Shown: piece after piece, positions 18,075 through 26,921 of the stretch
Layout: every line of letters begins with the position of its first letter
How positions within the stretch are numbered: position 1 is the stretch's first letter
Assembly: GCA_025454405.1 (NCBI GenBank)
Contig: JALOON010000007.1
Location: 21,054 to 85,053, forward strand
Origin: Oscillatoriaceae cyanobacterium Prado104
GTDB lineage: Bacteria; Cyanobacteriota; Cyanobacteriia; Cyanobacteriales; Microcoleaceae
DNA length: 64,000 bases
Direction of reading: 5' to 3'
The notes under the pieces: generated by a model
Databases searched by the model: none
What the model saw: only the letters and a program-made list of their open reading frames with translations
Told to the model about the DNA's origin: nothing
Program-made: the position numbers and the translations under genes

Positions 18075-19106
18075 TTAGTTTCCTGTTGCGCCGACAAGTT
18101 CGTCAACGGCGGTTTTGATAAAGTTATCAACCAGCCAGTCGCGAGTGCGCGAGAATTTGCTTGCCAATTCGAGGTACTGACTGCCCAATTTTCCCTGAAA
18201 GTTTTTGGGAAAAATCTCTTGAGCTGTTAACTGATTTTTCCATTTAGTTAGCTGCCTGGCTTTAGCTTCGGGAAAGCGCTCGTACAGATAGTCGATCGCG
18301 ATTGCTTCTAACAAATCCGCACCCAAAATTGCCAGCCGTTTGCTGTTGGTCTCCGGCGGGACGGATTGTTGGTGCAGCCGCTCGAAATTTTCGCTAACTG
18401 CTGTTTCGATAAAATGCTCGATCGCCCAGTCGCCCGCCCGCCCGAAGTTGCGATCGCACTCTAAGTAAACTGCACCGAATAAAGCCTCAAATTTTTCAGA
18501 TAGCAATTTGTTGCGCTCTTTTTTATCTGTGCCTTTGCCATCGCGATCGGGCAATTGTAGTTCCTGAAATCCGAGAGTTCTGGCAAATTCTGCCAGTTGT
18601 TTTCGCTCGGAAAAACCAGTTTTTAAAATCGAGAGCGAAGCCCGATCGCAATTCATGTATTCCCAGTACAGGTAGTCGCTAACAACTGCACCAAAAATCG
18701 CTCTGCCTAACAGGATGAGCCGTTTGTATTGAATCTCTTGTACTGCCAAGAAATTTGGTAAATTCCCCCTGGGTGCTGGACCATTTAAAACGATTTCTAG
18801 CAGTGCTGTTTGCTGAAAATTGGCAAAGCCGATGGCTCTTTTGACAGCCTCAATTTCTGCACTTGTATGTTCGCCGCACTCTTCTATCTTTTCGATTTTT
18901 CCCCAATTCTGCAGCCAATCTCCGCCAGCATCTTCCACATACAAATCCACAAAATCGATACCGCACTCCGTCCAGCTATTCTGGATTGTTCTAGCAGCTT
19001 CCAGTCTTTCCCGAAATTTCTGAAAATTATCTCGAACGGCGTTTGTAACTTTTGCTGTCATATTATTAGTTTTGACTCGATTTAATTTGATATCCAACCA
19101 ATTCAC
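18075..19106 (-). CDS. RNase III-like protein, probably catalytically degenerate
   Basis: 343 residues from 19106. Residues about 100-235 follow the RNase III fold: the signature helix is present as YKRLILLGRAIFGAVVSDYLYW and the second conserved helix as SEKFEALFGAVYLECDRNFG. In active RNase III the first signature reads ERLExLGD, with Glu and Asp binding metal. Here the matching positions are Lys, Ile and Arg, so the main metal ligands are missing, although FEA with its Glu is kept. Residues about 250-340 look like a second, shorter copy (LAILGADLLEAIAIDYLYERFP and SQYLELASKFSRTRDW). The protein may bind dsRNA or act as a scaffold. It is embedded in the TerY-P-like cluster in the same direction. 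It is not a normal rnc gene. Confidence 0.6.
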   Translation of the reverse strand: MNWLDIKLNRVKTNNMTAKVTNAVRDNFQKFRERLEAARTIQNSWTECGIDFVDLYVEDAGGDWLQNWGKIEKIEECGEHTSAEIEAVKRAIGFANFQQTALLEIVLNGPAPRGNLPNFLAVQEIQYKRLILLGRAIFGAVVSDYLYWEYMNCDRASLSILKTGFSERKQLAEFARTLGFQELQLPDRDGKGTDKKERNKLLSEKFEALFGAVYLECDRNFGRAGDWAIEHFIETAVSENFERLHQQSVPPETNSKRLAILGADLLEAIAIDYLYERFPEAKARQLTKWKNQLTAQEIFPKNFQGKLGSQYLELASKFSRTRDWLVDNFIKTAVDELVGATGN

Positions 19107-19556
19107 AACGATCTATTCAAATCTCCCATGTCCCCAGCCGGAATTTACCGTTATTTTGCCCGATCGATTTCTGCCGTTACTCTGTTTCTCAATTCCCCAT
19201 CACTGCTAATCCTTTTTTAAACAGTTGCATGCTTATTTTTAGGCTGCCGCATCTCTATTTGCGGGGCTGGTTGCTGAAAATTTCTGCGGGGCGCGCATTT
19301 TGCCGATTTTAACAGCTCAAATTAAATCTAATTTAAAGGAAAAATCGGGAGTTTGGATTGATTTACCAAAAATATTAAGCTTCCCTGGAGCGGCGCAAGG
19401 CAGAAGGCAGAGGAAAGAAGGAAGAAGGCAGAGGGGGAGAGTGGCAGAGGGGAAGAGGGGGATTGTAGGGGCACTGCCCCCGTGCCCGCCCTGAGGGGGA
19501 GAATTACCAATTCCCAATTACCAATTACCAATTCCCAATTCTCAACTCTTAACTGT
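19107..19556. other. Intergenic stretch with heptamer-type repeats
   Basis: About 19380-19550 is made of purine-rich runs (GAAGGCAGAGG-like) and ATTACCAATTCCCA heptamers, including the phrase GTAGGGGCACTGCCCCCGTG. A related phrase occurs inside the histidine kinase gene near 40640. The upstream part (19107-19380) shows no gene. Confidence 0.6.
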
Positions 19557-20276
19557 TTACGGGAACTTTAAGTAACGACCTGCAGGCAGATTATCGCTGT
19601 TGTACAAAGCAATGTTCACTAATTGATTTATAAAATTTGTATCCCTTCCATCGTAACTTAAAAACAATCCTCTGTCAATCCCCCAAGTTTGCAAAGTTTG
19701 CTGCCACTGTTGGTATTTTTGTTCGGAAAACTCATCATTCATGGTAGTAACTTGAATGCAGAGCGGCTGCTGTTGTCGGTTGCTGACGATCGAATCTGTT
19801 GCCATTGAAAAATCGGCTATGTAACGTTGTATTAAAGAAGTATCTGCGCGCTGCCTAATTTGAGCGGCGATCGATCGCAGAATGCGTTCGTCACCCGGAT
19901 TAAATTTGCCAGCCATCAGTTTTTTTTTCCAGATGTAAAACTTGCGATCGGTTTCGCTGAGCCATTTAGGAAATAGATAGCCGTACCAGTATCTTTCTGC
20001 GGGAGTCATTAGCTCAAAAGCAGCTTGTTGTGATGCTTCCGAAGGCAGAGATTTAACAGTCAACCAAACCTCAGAATCGCTGACAAGCTGCAGCAAAAAA
20101 GCCAGCACAAATTTCTTATTTGTCAGTGCGCCCGGTTTCACATCTTTTACCCAGCGATCCACTTCGCCCAATCTGATCGCCAAAGTGGGTTCTATTGGAG
20201 TTGCTTCGCTAATTAGGTATTTGAGCTTATCCTGAATGTCTTGTGCTTGCAAAGGACGACCTACTGTACAAACCAA
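19557..20276 (-). CDS. Conserved hypothetical protein in the TerY-P-like cluster
   Basis: 239 residues. The only start near the 5' end is a TTG at 20276, as an in-frame TAA lies two codons upstream, so the N-terminus may be short or eroded. I do not recognise the family. The N-terminal two thirds are helical and charged (ERYWYGYLFPKWLSETDRKF). The C-terminal 75 residues alternate beta and alpha (LCIQVTTMNDEF..QKYQQWQQTLQTWGIDRGLFLSYDG), which could be a nucleotide-binding or nuclease-like fold, though no catalytic motif is clear. No signal peptide is seen. It lies 126 bp downstream of the membrane protein gene on the same strand. Confidence 0.6.
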   Translation of the reverse strand: MVCTVGRPLQAQDIQDKLKYLISEATPIEPTLAIRLGEVDRWVKDVKPGALTNKKFVLAFLLQLVSDSEVWLTVKSLPSEASQQAAFELMTPAERYWYGYLFPKWLSETDRKFYIWKKKLMAGKFNPGDERILRSIAAQIRQRADTSLIQRYIADFSMATDSIVSNRQQQPLCIQVTTMNDEFSEQKYQQWQQTLQTWGIDRGLFLSYDGRDTNFINQLVNIALYNSDNLPAGRYLKFP

Positions 20277-20402
20277 AGCTTAATTGCTGACACCTAGATT
20301 TTATGATGAAACGGTGCCAAATTTTGATTTCTGTGCAGACATTTCCAGTAATTGTTGTGAAATAACTCTTCTAGCTGCCCAAGACTTTATTTTACAAGAA
20401 GT

Positions 20403-21077
20403 CTATGAAATAGTTTTTGCCGAGTCGCGCAGGTGTCGGTACAACAGAACTAAATTAACACTCATCAACGGTCCAACTAAAAATCCGAGTACGCTACTTA
20501 CAAGCTGAGCTGCTGGCGATTTTCCGGAGGGATCTATTAAGAGAACAATCAACGTTATTGGTACGAGCGTCACAAGAGCCATCACAACAATCGATCGAAA
20601 TACTAACCACCAGCGCCCTTTAGTTAATTTCCAACTGCTGCTAACACTATCCAGAGCCGAAATGCCATCGATAGCGGTAGCATAAAGTGAAAAACCCAAG
20701 CGATTTGATAAATACACTCCAGGAATTATTAGCGCAATAAAACCCGCAGATACTAAAAAAATCATCATAATCCAAGCTAACAGAAGTTGCAGAAATTTTC
20801 TGTATGCTCGATCGAAAGCTTCACCAATAGTTACTTGACTTCCCGTCACGTTTCGGTAAGTGTAGAAAATCAGGGTTCCTGACAATAAAGGAGCTGCCAC
20901 AAACCAGTAGATGATATTCAAAGGGATACCTGCTGAACCTAGCTGCTTGCCAAAAATATTGAGCGCGCCAACTACCAAGCTGGGAAAGTTGATAATTAAC
21001 AGGGGAACGTATAAAGAACCCACAACAGCAAATGCTTCTCGCAATATGCTTCTGGCCCTAATCCGCTGAGCTGTCAT
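20403..21077 (-). CDS. Multi-pass membrane protein, glycerophosphodiester phosphodiesterase membrane-domain-like
   Basis: 224 residues from ATG at 21077. There are about five to six hydrophobic segments (VPLLIINFPSLVVGAL, PLNIIYWFVAAPLLSGTLIF, LLLAWIMMIFLVSAGFIALIIPGVYL, SIVVMALVTLVPITLIVLLI, and the C-terminal segment). The pattern of a SWKLTKGRWW stretch after a conserved amphipathic SVSS motif and the GxYLxxRxxF region resembles membrane proteins of the DUF7847/GDPD-membrane-domain type. No catalytic domain is present. It is oriented with the phosphatase and VWA genes upstream and may be the membrane component of this signalling cluster. That is inferred from position only. Confidence 0.65.
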   Translation of the reverse strand: MTAQRIRARSILREAFAVVGSLYVPLLIINFPSLVVGALNIFGKQLGSAGIPLNIIYWFVAAPLLSGTLIFYTYRNVTGSQVTIGEAFDRAYRKFLQLLLAWIMMIFLVSAGFIALIIPGVYLSNRLGFSLYATAIDGISALDSVSSSWKLTKGRWWLVFRSIVVMALVTLVPITLIVLLIDPSGKSPAAQLVSSVLGFLVGPLMSVNLVLLYRHLRDSAKTIS

Positions 21078-21229
21078 AATTTTTCATCCTGTAATTTTGG
21101 ATGTGAGTTTCAACTAATATAACACTTCACCAAAATCATAATCTAGAATTTTTACAGCAGGCGAGAGTCGATCGGCAAGTCTAGAATATTGAGTTTTGTA
21201 ACAGCTCGGATGCCCTTTTCCCGTCACCC

Positions 21230-22006
21230 TTAACTAGAAAAACTGGCTAACAATAATGTTAAGTCATCATCGGTACGTTCGGAAACTCGGGGCGATCGCA
21301 AAAATGACTCTAATTGCTGTTTGGCATCTTCCCCATCGGTAACAGAACTGACAAACTTAAATAGAGGCGAAAAAAACGGTCTGTGCGGCGCTCCTTCAGG
21401 TATTTTAAGAGCGAGCATTTGCAGCCCGTCGGAAAACACTGCTAAATGGGAAAACTTCTCCCAACGCACCTGAAATTGCGCTGTTTCTAGAGCATCCGGC
21501 GAAATCAAAAATACAGTTTCATTGATATATTCACCGCAAGGAGGAACAGTCAGAGCGATCGCATTTCCCGCACTATCGCCGCCCACTGCCGCACCGTCAC
21601 CGATTTGAGCAACAGCAATTAATTCGGGAGTAGCAACAACCGCAATTAAAGTACAAGCTAAATCTCTCGCTGCTACTTCTCGCGCGGTGGCTTCAGTTTC
21701 CACTGCCACCCGCGCGGCTTGGAGTGCGGATGTCAAGAAAACTTGCCATTCGCGATCGTTTTGAGGCAGCAATTCTTGTTCCTGGCAGAGCATTTCTACA
21801 GCAGTGTCTGCAGCTATTTTAGCGCCTACTTCTGCGAGTGCTGCGGAACCAGCGCCATCAGCAACGGCCGCAGCTAAAACATTATTTGGTAGCAAGCGCC
21901 AGCAATGGGCATCTTGACAGGGCTGCGATCGCTTTTCGTGGCTTGTACCAGTCACTGAGGCTGCTACAACTTGCCAATTAGTTATTAGTTGCGAGTCATT
22001 AGTCAT
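21230..22006 (-). CDS. PP2C-family Ser/Thr protein phosphatase (TerY-P triad)
   Basis: 258 residues. PP2C motifs are visible: GTSHEKRSQPCQDAHCW near the N-terminus, AAAVADGAGSAALAEVGAKIAA (the metal-binding Asp-Gly), LACTLIAVVATPELIAVAQIGDGA, FLISPDALETAQF, HLAVFSDGLQMLALK and TDDDLTLLLASF at the end. The protein would dephosphorylate Ser/Thr residues with Mg/Mn, presumably opposing the kinase at 15635-17746. The first nine residues (MTNDSQLIT) are encoded by a tandem ATTAGTC/ACTAATG-type repeat, so the start codon itself lies in repeat DNA; the family usually starts close to NWQVVAASV. Confidence 0.88.
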   Translation of the reverse strand: MTNDSQLITNWQVVAASVTGTSHEKRSQPCQDAHCWRLLPNNVLAAAVADGAGSAALAEVGAKIAADTAVEMLCQEQELLPQNDREWQVFLTSALQAARVAVETEATAREVAARDLACTLIAVVATPELIAVAQIGDGAAVGGDSAGNAIALTVPPCGEYINETVFLISPDALETAQFQVRWEKFSHLAVFSDGLQMLALKIPEGAPHRPFFSPLFKFVSSVTDGEDAKQQLESFLRSPRVSERTDDDLTLLLASFSS

Positions 22007-22131
22007 TAGTCATTGGTTGAGAGTTATTAGTCATCAGTCATTAGTTGGGGGTTATTTACTGGTTGCCAGGAACAGCCTGACAACCAGTTTAACAGCCACC
22101 GGAAGTAGTTCAATCCTCCAATCTAAAACCG
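22007..22131. repeat. Short TTAGTCATT/TTGGTTGAGAG tandem repeats between VWA and PP2C genes
   Basis: ATTAGTCATTAGTCATTGG and related heptamers run from about 21985 into the intergenic gap. They overlap the 5' end of the phosphatase gene. Confidence 0.6.
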
Positions 22132-22794
22132 CTAAACTGTTCCCCATCCGGGCGGGGGAAGCGCGACTTGTTCGTCAACTTTTGAGTGAGAAACTCTCTG
22201 CATGCTAGCTGACAGCCAAATGAACATTTCCCTAAAATCTAATCCTCTCAATTTTACAGGAGTACGATCGACAATTTGCGCGAGGCGGGAAATATTAGCA
22301 CCTTCGACTCCGACGGCAAAAAAGGCAACGCGCTTGTTAGTTTCTTCCTCTTTAATGCGCTGCGCCGCGATTTCTACAACATCATCAGATTCTCCTTGAG
22401 GTTCGCCGTCAGTAATCATAAATACCCAGGGGCGGTAGTAGGTAATTCCATTGTTGCGGTATTCAGATTTGCGAGCAGCGATGGTATCCAAGGCTAGCTG
22501 AATGCCGGCACCCATGTGAGTTTGTCCTTGGGCGGTAAGTATCGGCGTTTCAAACCGATCGGCCGTTACGAAGTCCTGCACGACTTTGATATGATTGTCA
22601 AAAGAAATAATCGCGACTTCGACTCGTTTTTTAGCAAGTTCGTCTCTAATCAGGTCATCTCTAAAGACTTGCAGCCCCTCATTCAAGGCTTCTATGGGCT
22701 CGCCTTGCATCGAACCGGAGGTATCCAGCAACAAAACGCAAGGACAGCGCGGCTCTGGGTTTTCGGCAAATTCTACAGCTTCGTCAAGTCTCAT
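22132..22794 (-). CDS. VWA-domain protein, TerY-like
   Basis: 220 residues from ATG at 22794. A von Willebrand factor A domain occupies almost all of it: MIDAS motif LLLDTSGSM (residues about 22-30), a second-site Thr in AQGQTHMGAGIQLAL, and FMITDGEPQGESD. This arrangement matches TerY/YegL-type proteins, which bind metal ions and act with a PP2C phosphatase and a kinase. It is the first gene of a six-gene same-strand run extending to the kinase at 15635. No signal peptide is seen, so it should be cytoplasmic. Confidence 0.88.
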   Translation of the reverse strand: MRLDEAVEFAENPEPRCPCVLLLDTSGSMQGEPIEALNEGLQVFRDDLIRDELAKKRVEVAIISFDNHIKVVQDFVTADRFETPILTAQGQTHMGAGIQLALDTIAARKSEYRNNGITYYRPWVFMITDGEPQGESDDVVEIAAQRIKEEETNKRVAFFAVGVEGANISRLAQIVDRTPVKLRGLDFREMFIWLSASMQRVSHSKVDEQVALPPPGWGTV

Positions 22795-23355
22795 GGTTGG
22801 GGTGTGACCTTCAAGTGTTTTCTTGGTATGTTAACAGAAATGTCGAAACAAGTCCCCACCGATAAATTCTCAAAAAATACCCTGATTTATGGTAAGTATT
22901 ATGCTTCTGTTCTAGTTGATAATGCAGCGGTAAATATTAGAAATGTTCGCCTGGGGTAGTTCGCACAGACAATTTAATGACAATTTTAAGGACTATTGAA
23001 ACAGACAATTTAAGTTAAACCATGCCTCAATTGTACAATATGATTTTAAGATATCAAAACTACCTTTTTTAGTCAAGCTCTCAAACGCACAAATTTCGTC
23101 AAATAATTGAGAATTTTTATCAAAAATTTTTGACCGACAGTTCATTTAAGCCCAAATTAATAATTTTTCTAAACAAAAGTAAAGAATTCTAACGCGAGTG
23201 CTGTTTATTTTTATGTGATTCAAGGGGTTTGGGGAAGTAGGATTTTAGAGTTCAAGAGAGCGATCGCATCGTGTCGCGAACTTTTCCGAACTAACCCTAA
23301 CCGCCGAACAAATTATTAATGCCTAAATTTAATCGATCTTAAACTTTTTATATCG

Positions 23356-23793
23356 CAATCGATCGAGCGAGCAAAACAGCTTGCAGTAAGGACTTCAGTC
23401 CTCTAAATCTGCGGAATAATTATATCAAATCCAGTAGCATCAGCCCGATCGAATATCTCTCCCCTTTCTCTGTTCCCTCTGCGTACTCTGCGGTTGAAAA
23501 ATTCCGCTGCCTGCAGTAATATGAAGTCCGCCACCAAATTTGATATCATGTCCGGTCGAACGCCATCACAAAAGCAATCGATCGAGCGAGCCAAACAGTT
23601 TGTAGTCAGGACTTCAGTCCTCTAAATCTGCGGAATAATTATATCGAATCAAGTAGCATCAGCCCGATCGAATATCTCTCCCCTTTCTCTATTTCCTCTG
23701 CGTACTCTGCGGTTGAAAAATTCCGCTGCAACCGGAAGTAATATGAAGTCCGCCATCAGGCTTGAGATCGTGTCCGGTCGATTACCATAACAA
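23356..23793. repeat. Tandem duplication, period 219 bp
   Basis: CAATCGATCGAGCGAG starts at 23356 and again at 23575. The two units stay closely alike over their whole length, through TAAGGACTTCAGTCCTCTAA, CTGCGGAATAATTATATC, AGCATCAGCCCGATCGAATA and TGAAGTCCGCC, with small substitutions and a few-base indel near the end. Each carries one GGACTTCAGTCC palindrome. Confidence 0.85.
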
Positions 23794-23921
23794 AAACATT
23801 TCGTAGGGGTCCAGCGAAGCGGAGGGGTGCCCCCGTGCCTGCCCAAGACTTAAGCTCGGATTTTTCAAGGACTAAAGTCCTTACTACAAACCTGACTTAT
23901 CGCGGTCAATCCATACAAATA

Positions 23922-23967
23922 AACACTAATAAACGCAGATGGTATTTCATCTGCGTTTATTAGTGTT
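23922..23967 (-). terminator. Strong hairpin downstream of ppsA
   Basis: Perfect 20-bp arms (AACACTAATAAACGCAGATG, 23922-23941, with its complement at 23948-23967) and a 6-nt loop, 35 bp past the ppsA stop. On the minus strand the hairpin is followed by TTTATTTGT, a weak T-tract, so it is a plausible terminator. It may equally be a dispersed repeat that serves as one. Confidence 0.55.
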
Positions 23968-24001
23968 AATCAGCTAAAATCTGCGGTTGCCAAACCCCAA
24001 T

Positions 24002-26482
24002 CTAACTAACCCCAGCCACATCCATCACCACATCCATCACCGAACCAGAATGTTCCACCTTAGCCACATCCAGCATCGTCTTCAAAACCGAATCGGGATT
24101 CAAACTAATCGAATCAATTCCCAACTCAACCAAAAACCTGGCAAACTCAGGATAATCGCTGGGTGCTTGACCGCAAATTCCTATTTTGCGACCGTATTTC
24201 TTCGCCGCCTTAATCGCAATTTCAACCATCCGCTTCACAGCTTCATTGCGTTCGTCAAAGATGTGCGCGACCAAACCAGAATCCCGATCTAATCCTAATG
24301 TTAATTGAGTTAGATCGTTAGAGCCGATAGAAAATCCATCAAACACTTGCGCGAATTCATCAGCAAATATCACGTTGCTTGGCAACTCGCACATTACATA
24401 GACTTGCAAGCCATTTTCGCCCTTCACCAAACTGTTTTTCGCCATCTCGGCAATCACTTTTCGGCCTTCTTCCGGCGTGCGGCAAAATGGCACCATCGGA
24501 ATTACATTTGTCAAGCCCATTTCATCGCGAACTCGCTTTAATGCCTTGCATTCCAAAGCAAAAGCATCGCGATAATTCGGATCGTAATAGCGGGAAGCAC
24601 CGCGCCAGCCGATCATCGGGTTTTCTTCCTTCGGTTCAAACTGTCGGCCTCCCAAAAGATTGGCGTATTCGTTGCTCTTAAAATCGCTCAATCTGACAAT
24701 AACAGGATTCGGGTAAAATGCAGCAGCGATCGTCCCGATTCCCCAGGCTAATTTGTCGGTGAAAAAGTCGGGTTTGTGTTCGTAAAGCGCCGTCATTTCA
24801 TCAATTTCCCGCTTGACAGCTTCGTTCGCCAATTCATCGTAGCGGATCAGTGCCAGCGGGTGCGCTTTAATGTGGTTGGCAATGATAAATTCCAGTCGCG
24901 CCAAGCCTACTCCGTCGCAGGGAATTGCTGATAAACCGAATGCTTCCTCGGGATTGCCGACATTCATTAAAATTTGCGTGCGGGGGCGGGGTAAATTGTC
25001 GATCGCGGTTTCTTGAACTTCAAAAGGTACTAAGCCGGCATAAACTTTGCCTTCCTCTCCTTCGGAACAAGAAACAGTAATTTCTTGTCCGTTTTGCAAA
25101 ACTCTTGTCGCATCGCCCGTGCCGACAATTGCCGGAATTCCCATTTCCCGCGCGATAATCGCCGCGTGGCAAGTGCGGCCGCCGGAATTAGTCACGATCG
25201 CGCTGGCTTTTTTCATAATTGGTTCCCAGTCCGGATCGGTTTTGTTAGTAACTAAAACTTCTCCCGCTTGGAAATCTGCAATGTTGTGAACGTCTAAAAT
25301 TACCCGCGCTTTACCTTGTCCTATCGCTTCGCCAACGGCGCGTCCTTTAGCCAAAACCGCACTCGATCCTTGCATTTTGTAGTTTCTCAAAACCGTCGCT
25401 GATTTTTGAGATTGCACGGTTTCAGGTCTTGCTTGAACGATAAACAGTTCGTTAGTGATACCATCTTTCGCCCATTCGATGTCCATCGGCGTGTAAATTC
25501 CGCGCACTTGAGAATAGTGTTCTTCGATTAATACTGCCCAGCGCGCCAGTTGCAAAACTTCGTCGTCGTCAATCGCAAATTTGCGCCGTTCGCTGTGCGT
25601 AACCGCTACATTCTTGGTGTATTTAGAACCGCCCAGATCGTACACCATTTTAATTTCTTTAGTGCCGATTCGCTTGTCCAAGATCGGGCGGAAATCTTGT
25701 TTTAATGTTGGTTTAAATACAAAGTATTCGTCGGGATTGACGGCACCTTGCACGACATTTTCACCCAATCCGTAGGCGGCGGTAACTAATACGGCATTTT
25801 TGAAACCGGTTTCAGTATCGATGCTGAACATAACGCCGGAAGATGATAAATCCGATCGCACCATTTTTTGGACGCCGACTGAAAGCGCTACTTCAAAGTG
25901 GTCGAATCCTTTGAGTTGGCGGTAAGAAATCGCCCTGTCGGTGAAGGTGGAAGCAAAGCATTTGTGACAGCATTCGAGGACGCCGGTGCAGGTGTGAACG
26001 TTGAGATAGGTTTCCTGCTGTCCCGCAAAACTCGCATCCGGCAAGTCTTCAGCGGTAGCAGACGATCGCACCGCTACATCAGTGCTATCGCCGTAGACAT
26101 CGCATAATTTATCGTAAGCTTGGGCGATCGCGGTTTGCAAGTCTCGCGGAAACGGCGTATCGAGAATCAGCGCCCGCGCTTCCCTGCCTTTTTGGCGCAA
26201 GTTGGTGACATCTGTTACGTCTAAATCGGCAAAAAGTTCGCGCAATTTAGCTTCTAACCCCGCAGATTCGATGAAGTAGCGGTAAGCGTAGGCTGTGGTG
26301 GCAAATCCGTTGGGAACGCTGACGCCTTTGGGGGTTAACTGCTGGATCATCTCTCCCAAAGAAGCGTTTTTGCCGCCGACTAAAGGGATGTCGGCGATGC
26401 CAACTTCATCAAACCACAATACTAAAGCTTTGTCTTTGGGAATTAGAAGCTGTTGTTCTTGGATTCTTAATAATTCTGCCAT
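24002..26482 (-). CDS. ppsA: Phosphoenolpyruvate synthase
   Basis: 826 residues from ATG at 26482, with GAGGAAA a few bases upstream. Domain order: N-terminal PEP/pyruvate-binding ATP-grasp domain (VGGKNASLGEMI and AVRSSATAEDLPDASFAGQQETYLNV), mobile phospho-histidine domain at about 400-480 (GGRTCHAAIIAREMGIPAIVG, with the active His), and a C-terminal TIM-barrel (VRLSDFKSNEYANLLGG, IPMVPFCRTPEEG, FSIGSNDLTQLTLGLDRDSG). It converts pyruvate, ATP and water to PEP, AMP and phosphate for gluconeogenesis. Length and motifs are those of the family. It is divergent from the HxlR regulator gene, with a 439-bp gap. Confidence 0.96.
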   Translation of the reverse strand: MAELLRIQEQQLLIPKDKALVLWFDEVGIADIPLVGGKNASLGEMIQQLTPKGVSVPNGFATTAYAYRYFIESAGLEAKLRELFADLDVTDVTNLRQKGREARALILDTPFPRDLQTAIAQAYDKLCDVYGDSTDVAVRSSATAEDLPDASFAGQQETYLNVHTCTGVLECCHKCFASTFTDRAISYRQLKGFDHFEVALSVGVQKMVRSDLSSSGVMFSIDTETGFKNAVLVTAAYGLGENVVQGAVNPDEYFVFKPTLKQDFRPILDKRIGTKEIKMVYDLGGSKYTKNVAVTHSERRKFAIDDDEVLQLARWAVLIEEHYSQVRGIYTPMDIEWAKDGITNELFIVQARPETVQSQKSATVLRNYKMQGSSAVLAKGRAVGEAIGQGKARVILDVHNIADFQAGEVLVTNKTDPDWEPIMKKASAIVTNSGGRTCHAAIIAREMGIPAIVGTGDATRVLQNGQEITVSCSEGEEGKVYAGLVPFEVQETAIDNLPRPRTQILMNVGNPEEAFGLSAIPCDGVGLARLEFIIANHIKAHPLALIRYDELANEAVKREIDEMTALYEHKPDFFTDKLAWGIGTIAAAFYPNPVIVRLSDFKSNEYANLLGGRQFEPKEENPMIGWRGASRYYDPNYRDAFALECKALKRVRDEMGLTNVIPMVPFCRTPEEGRKVIAEMAKNSLVKGENGLQVYVMCELPSNVIFADEFAQVFDGFSIGSNDLTQLTLGLDRDSGLVAHIFDERNEAVKRMVEIAIKAAKKYGRKIGICGQAPSDYPEFARFLVELGIDSISLNPDSVLKTMLDVAKVEHSGSVMDVVMDVAGVS

Positions 26483-26921
26483 TGTTTTTTTCCTCTAAGC
26501 TTCAGCTATGTTCGGTCAACTTGCTGCTGAGGTTATCTGTGTATTTTTGTTGAGATTTTTCTCAAAACATCAAAAACTATTGACTTAAGCGTCGCAAGTT
26601 ATTAACTGTGCTGTGGCGCAGAATTATTAAAACTAATAATTGACCTTGACAGCTAACTTTTGCAATGCTAAGCAAAATTACTTTGATGGCAATAATCTCG
26701 ATCCCCAGCTAGTAAAAGTAAATTCAAGAAGTGTTTGCGCGTCTTTTATCGTGACAACCGATCTAAAAAATATGTAGTTGTCTCTATTTACAGAGTATAA
26801 CTTTCTCGTAAAAAAACAAGATAGGTGCGGGAATTTCCCTTAGTTACCAAAAGTAAAAAAATCGCAGCAGCGGGATTGTGGGAGTTATAATTAAAGAAAC
26901 AGAATTATAAAGATTTAAAAA
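26483..26921. other. Divergent promoter region between ppsA and hxlR-type gene
   Basis: 439 bp, AT-rich, no open frame of note. Promoters for both genes should lie here. A TATAAT hexamer at 26886-26891 fits a -10 box for the plus-strand regulator, about 30 bp before its ATG, without a clear -35. Confidence 0.5.
26886..26891 (+). promoter_or_regulatory. Possible -10 box of the HxlR gene
   Basis: TATAAT about 30 bp upstream of the ATG at 26922. No good -35 hexamer at the usual distance, so this is tentative. Confidence 0.35.

Larger units (their letters stand above)
22795..24001. other. 1.2-kb gene-free region rich in repeats
   Basis: The first half (22795-23340) is AT-rich without a credible gene and should hold the VWA promoter. 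The second half holds the 219-bp tandem duplication, part-copies of the GGACTTCAGTCC palindrome, and the strong hairpin after ppsA. Open frames in the duplication are repeat-derived. Confidence 0.6.

Noticed and set aside
23403..23846. Two similar minus-strand open frames (63 and 65 codons)
   Set aside because: They are the same non-coding sequence in both units of the 219-bp duplication; no family and no ribosome site.
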